Shown here piece by piece: positions 6,951-10,089 of a DNA stretch of 10,089 nt. Source of the DNA: Chloroflexi bacterium RBG_16_57_11 (GTDB taxonomy: Bacteria; Chloroflexota; Anaerolineae; Anaerolineales; UBA4823); contig MGNS01000142.1 of NCBI GenBank assembly GCA_001795165.1, positions 27,725-37,813 of the forward strand, read 5' to 3'. The notes beneath the pieces are model-generated. The model ran no database searches. It saw only the letters and a program-made list of their open reading frames with translations, and was not told the origin of the DNA. A program made the position numbers and the translations under genes. Position 1 is the first letter of the stretch, and every line of letters begins with the position of its first letter.

Positions 6951-6969
6951 ACCTGAGGACTGCTCAGGT
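6951..6969. promoter_or_regulatory. Inverted repeat in the divergent promoter region, possible operator
   Basis: ACCTGAG (6951-6957) and CTCAGGT (6963-6969) form perfect 7-bp arms around a 5-nt spacer. The repeat lies 15-40 nt upstream of the acyltransferase ribosome site and just upstream of the cutA promoter. That placement would let a bound dimeric regulator affect both divergent genes. No T-run follows on either strand, so it is not a terminator. No known binding-site consensus is recognised. Confidence 0.4.
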
Positions 6970-6999
6970 TGTCTCTGGTCAACCGGTTCATGGTATATT
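6969..6999 (+). promoter_or_regulatory. Candidate promoter of cutA (extended -10)
   Basis: TATATT (6994-6999; 5 of 6 to TATAAT) is preceded by TGG, giving an extended -10 element. A weak -35, TTGTCT (6969-6974), lies 19 nt upstream. Transcription would begin near 7006, giving a short leader of about 23 nt that contains the cutA ribosome site. An 8-bp palindrome AACCGGTT (6981-6988) sits in the spacer. No equally good promoter was found for the divergent acyltransferase. Confidence 0.5.
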
Positions 7000-7028
7000 G
7001 GAGCTAACAAAACCCGAGGAGGAGCAGG

Positions 7029-7379
7029 ATGGAAAACCGACCAATCATCGTGTTCATCACCGCGCCATCGAATGAGATCGGAAAGAAAATCGCTACCACT
7101 TTGGTTGAGGGAAAACTCGCTGCCTGTGTCAACATCCTTGGCCCGGTCAGCTCGATTTATGCCTGGGAGGGCAAAATCTGCGATGACGAAGAAGTATTGC
7201 TCATTGCAAAGAGCCGGTCGGGCCTGTTCGAAAATCAATTGATCCCCGCCGTCAAGGCGATCCATCCTTATGAAATCCCGGAAATTATCGCCTTGCCGGT
7301 GGCGATGGGTTTGAACAGCTATCTTGATTGGGTACTTCGTGAAACCGAGACCGACATAACGGGATCGCCTGGGGAGTAA
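7029..7379 (+). CDS. cutA: CutA1 divalent cation tolerance protein
   Basis: The 116-residue protein matches the full CutA1 length. CutA forms a very stable cytoplasmic trimer linked to tolerance of copper and other divalent metals; its exact biochemical role is unsettled. Seen: LAACVN (30-35), SIYAWEG (42-48), DEEVLLIAKS (53-62), HPYEIPEIIALPV (79-91) and YLDWV (98-102), the family's standard blocks in order. The tail DITGSPGE is short and variable. GAGGAGG lies just upstream of the ATG. It is the only plus-strand gene here, divergent from the acyltransferase and convergent with the c-di-GMP regulator. The 51-bp gap to the latter (7380-7430) shows no clear terminator hairpin. Confidence 0.97.
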   Translation: MENRPIIVFITAPSNEIGKKIATTLVEGKLAACVNILGPVSSIYAWEGKICDDEEVLLIAKSRSGLFENQLIPAVKAIHPYEIPEIIALPVAMGLNSYLDWVLRETETDITGSPGE

Positions 7380-7430
7380 AGCCCGAGGATAAAATCCCGA
7401 GCTCCAGCAGACCAGACAGCCCAATTACGG

Positions 7431-10089
7431 CTACGCCGAACGGATCAGGGTCGACCCCTTGCGCCGTTCTTCCAAGAATTCAGCGATCGCATGCGGCGCT
7501 ACAGGCGAAGCGAATAAATAGCCCTGGCCCAGATCGCAGCCTAATTCTTTCAGCTTTAAGTACTGCTCCTCGGTTTCTACTCCTTCCGCAGTCGTGCATA
7601 AGCCCAGTTCATGCGCCAGATCGATAATTTTTTTGACCAGCAGAAGATCATTTTTATCCTCGCTGATGTTCCGATTGAAAGCCTGGTCGATTTTCAGCCC
7701 GCTGATCGGAAAGTGCTTCAAATTCAACAAAGACGCATTTCCGGTGCCAAAATTGTCGATCTGGACGCCGATCCCGATGTCTCGCAGCGCAAGGATGATG
7801 CGCGTCATCGCCTCATAATTTGCCGAAACGATGCTTTCGGTGACTTCGAGGCTCAACGTATGCGGGTCCAACCCGGTGTTCTTGAGAATCTTCCGTATAT
7901 GGCTCAGCAGATCGGGCCGCACGAGCAGACTGCTGGTGAGGTTAACATTAAGCTGGATCGGTGGGTCAATCGGGAAACGCAAATGCCATTCGTGGATCTG
8001 GCGGCAGGTTTCTTCGAACACCCACCAATCGATGGGCGTGATCAAGCCTGACTCCTGGGCCAGACGGATAAACTCGCTGGCGGTAAGCAATCCGTGCACG
8101 GGGTGCATCCAGTGCACGAGCGCCTCCAGACCGACCAACGTGCCCGTCGGCAAATTCACGATCGGTTGATAGTAGACCAAAAGCTGTTCTTTTTCCAGCG
8201 CCTGTTGCAAATCGGATTCCAGAGCGACGCGTTTCATGATTCGCTCGCGCATTGCCGGGTCAAAGAGCTGATAGGTCCCTTTCCCGCTGGATTTCGCTCC
8301 ATACATGGCGATATCTGCATCGCGTAAGATATTTTCCGGATATTGATATCCGATCGAGCTGAGGACGATGCCAATACTGGCATTCGTAGACACGAGGACA
8401 TCGTGTTTTTCCAGGAAAATCGGCCGCGAAAGCGTCTCGATGATCCGTTCCGCCACCGAGATAACGTAGTTGGCGTCACGGACATTCTCAAGCAAAATGA
8501 CAAACTCATCACCACCCAGGCGGGCCACAATATCTGAGCCGCGCAACTGCGATTTGAGCATGCCGGCGACGACGACCAACAATTCGTCGCCTGCCGGATG
8601 CCCCAGGCTGTCGTTGATAAATTTAAACCGGTCGAGATCCAGGAACAGTACGGCGAAAAGGTAATTCGGTTGGCGGCTGGATTGCTCAAGCGCTTCCTGC
8701 AACCGCTGCAAGATGATCGCACGGTTGGGTAATAGAGTCAGCGCATCGGTAGTGGCATCTCGGAAAAGCTTGGTCTCGAAATCCTTACGATCGCTGACAT
8801 CCGTCTGCGAGCCGGCAATCCGGCTGGCGGTGTTGTCCCGGCCGCGCACTGCCAGACCGCGGCTCAACATCCAGCGGTATTCGCCATCCTTGTGTAAAAT
8901 CCGGTATTCACACTCGAAGAGCGGCGTCGCCCAACGCAAATGCGCTGCAAGGGCCTGTTTTAGCCTATTCAAATCTTTTGGATGTACTCGCCCAAACCAC
9001 TCCTGGGGGTCGTGATTGATTTCTTCCTCGTTATAACCCAGCATGTTTTTCCAGCGTGAGGAAAAGTAAAGCTGGTTGTTCTTTAAGTTCCAATCCCAAA
9101 TACCATCGTTTGCCCCACGCATTGCCAGGGCATATCGCTCTTCGCTCTCGCGCAGCGCTCCTTCTATTCGCTTACGCTCGCTCAGCTCCCCGCGCGCCTG
9201 ATCATATAAACTGGCGTTTTCCAAGGCAACGGCGGCATAATCTACCAGGGAGGTCAATACGACCTCATCCTTCTGGCTGAAATCCCGCCTGGCGATGCGG
9301 TTGTCGACAGCCAGGACACCCAGTGGGCGACCCCTGGAGAAAATCGGAACATAAAGCAAGCTGTGAACCAGAAGACCGGTGCTGATTTTTAGCCGATCCC
9401 CGGCAGTATCTTTTGAGCTACGCAACGCCCGCCCAGAGTTGATGGCAACCCCGATCAATGAGTCCTTCACCGGCAGGCGGGTGGTCTTGATCAGGTTTTC
9501 ATCGATGTTTTTTACCGCTCGCAGGTTAAAAATACCCGTCGAGCTGTCCAAAAGGGCCAGAAAGCCTTCCTCTGCCTGGGTGAGCTGGACGGCAGCTTCA
9601 ACGATTCTCCGCAGAACCTCGTCCACTTCGAGGGTCGAGGTGACGCTCTGGCCGATTTTTGATAAGGCGCTCAACCACACGACCTGGTCTTTAAGCTCGT
9701 CTGTCAGGCGATCTGCTTTCTGGCGGAGGCGCGTTTCATTCAGGGCGCGTGTAATGGTCGCTTCAAGCTGCTCGGGCTCGACCGGCTTGACCAGGTAATC
9801 CTGAACACCCAGGCGAAAAGCTTCGGCAGCAACGTGCTCCGAGCCGTGGGCAGTGAACAACACGGTTGGTATTCGAAAGCCCTCTTTTTGCAGCTGGCGC
9901 AAGATCTCGATACCGGTGGCATCTGGCAATTCCAGATCCAGGAGGACGAGCGAGGGCGGCGAGGAGCGAATCGATTCTAACGCGCTCTTGGCATTATAGG
10001 CAATGCGCCCGTTGAACCCCAGGCTGGGCAACAATCGGTAAGCGATGAAATCGCCCAAGTGGCGATTGTCGTCAACTACCAGAATGCTC
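7431..10089 (-). CDS. Response regulator with GAF, PAS, GGDEF and EAL domains: cyclic-di-GMP signalling (partial, N-terminus off the right edge)
   Basis: The frame is open from the window edge (first full codon ends at 10088) to TAG 7431-7433, 885 residues visible. Numbering from there: the receiver domain starts at SILVVDDN (acid pocket D6, D7), with phospho-acceptor D51 in LLDLELPD and K101 in LVKPVEP. A GAF domain spans about 138-295, a PAS/PAC domain about 310-435 (WDWNL, GYNEEEI, SDRKDFE), GGDEF about 442-610 and EAL about 621-875. The cyclase motif GGDEF (525-529) is exact and the inhibitory I-site R516-GS-D519 lies 5 residues before it, so product-inhibited c-di-GMP synthesis is expected. 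In the EAL domain E655, N716, E748, K799, the EGVE glutamates and Q855 are present, but the DDFG motif reads D778-N779-FG (codon AAT at 7752-7754). This asparagine replaces a metal-binding Asp, so phosphodiesterase activity may be low or absent. An apparent TTG start at 10058 is not real because the receiver begins earlier. The partner kinase is not in the window. Confidence 0.95.
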   Translation of the reverse strand, partial: SILVVDDNRHLGDFIAYRLLPSLGFNGRIAYNAKSALESIRSSPPSLVLLDLELPDATGIEILRQLQKEGFRIPTVLFTAHGSEHVAAEAFRLGVQDYLVKPVEPEQLEATITRALNETRLRQKADRLTDELKDQVVWLSALSKIGQSVTSTLEVDEVLRRIVEAAVQLTQAEEGFLALLDSSTGIFNLRAVKNIDENLIKTTRLPVKDSLIGVAINSGRALRSSKDTAGDRLKISTGLLVHSLLYVPIFSRGRPLGVLAVDNRIARRDFSQKDEVVLTSLVDYAAVALENASLYDQARGELSERKRIEGALRESEERYALAMRGANDGIWDWNLKNNQLYFSSRWKNMLGYNEEEINHDPQEWFGRVHPKDLNRLKQALAAHLRWATPLFECEYRILHKDGEYRWMLSRGLAVRGRDNTASRIAGSQTDVSDRKDFETKLFRDATTDALTLLPNRAIILQRLQEALEQSSRQPNYLFAVLFLDLDRFKFINDSLGHPAGDELLVVVAGMLKSQLRGSDIVARLGGDEFVILLENVRDANYVISVAERIIETLSRPIFLEKHDVLVSTNASIGIVLSSIGYQYPENILRDADIAMYGAKSSGKGTYQLFDPAMRERIMKRVALESDLQQALEKEQLLVYYQPIVNLPTGTLVGLEALVHWMHPVHGLLTASEFIRLAQESGLITPIDWWVFEETCRQIHEWHLRFPIDPPIQLNVNLTSSLLVRPDLLSHIRKILKNTGLDPHTLSLEVTESIVSANYEAMTRIILALRDIGIGVQIDNFGTGNASLLNLKHFPISGLKIDQAFNRNISEDKNDLLLVKKIIDLAHELGLCTTAEGVETEEQYLKLKELGCDLGQGYLFASPVAPHAIAEFLEERRKGSTLIRSA

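Noticed and set aside
7382..7399. CCCGAGGATAAAATCCCGA between the convergent cutA and c-di-GMP genes, considered as a bidirectional terminator
   Set aside because: Only GGAT/ATCC can pair (4 bp, 3-nt loop); the flanking CCCGA copies are direct, not inverted, and no T-run follows.

Overview
The window is an ordinary, densely coding bacterial chromosome segment, moderately GC-rich by eye. It most likely comes from a Chloroflexota (Anaerolineae-like) genome. That guess rests on the style of the Ser/Thr kinase, on a lipoprotein with a long Thr/Pro-rich linker, and on a relic of a 'SPAIDAGN...DQRG' type surface protein. No RNA genes, CRISPR array, insertion sequence or phage genes were seen. Almost all genes lie on the minus strand; only cutA is on the plus strand.

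Layout from left to right: (1) 1-774, minus, the N-terminal kinase domain of a Hanks-type Ser/Thr kinase that runs off the left edge. (2) 775-1082, a gap holding a decayed tail of a surface-repeat protein, a candidate kinase promoter, and a hairpin terminator for the next gene. (3) 1083-2429, minus, a lysine 2,3-aminomutase-type radical SAM/PLP protein. Its PLP lysine and substrate aspartates are intact, but the first cysteine of the CxxxCxxC cluster motif reads as arginine. (4) 2430-2692, its promoter and a leader of about 200 nt. (5) 2693-6924, minus, a likely three-gene operon in the order of transcription: wax ester synthase/diacylglycerol acyltransferase with an unusual C-terminal Cys/His finger, M32 metallocarboxypeptidase, and a lipoprotein with two related beta-rich repeats. 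(6) 6925-7028, a divergent promoter region with a 7+7 inverted repeat. (7) 7029-7379, plus, cutA. (8) 7431-10089, minus, a receiver-GAF-PAS-GGDEF-EAL cyclic-di-GMP response regulator whose N-terminal end is outside the window. Its GGDEF domain looks intact with an inhibitory I-site, while the EAL domain has DN in place of the catalytic DD.

The genes do not form one recognisable pathway. Two signalling proteins (kinase and c-di-GMP regulator) sit at the edges. Between them are amino-acid metabolism (KamA), lipid acylation plus peptide hydrolysis plus a surface lipoprotein, and metal tolerance (CutA). I do not see a coherent new system. The best leads are residue-level oddities: the missing radical-SAM cysteine, the degenerate EAL motif and the finger fused to the acyltransferase. 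The surface-protein relic is a further lead.
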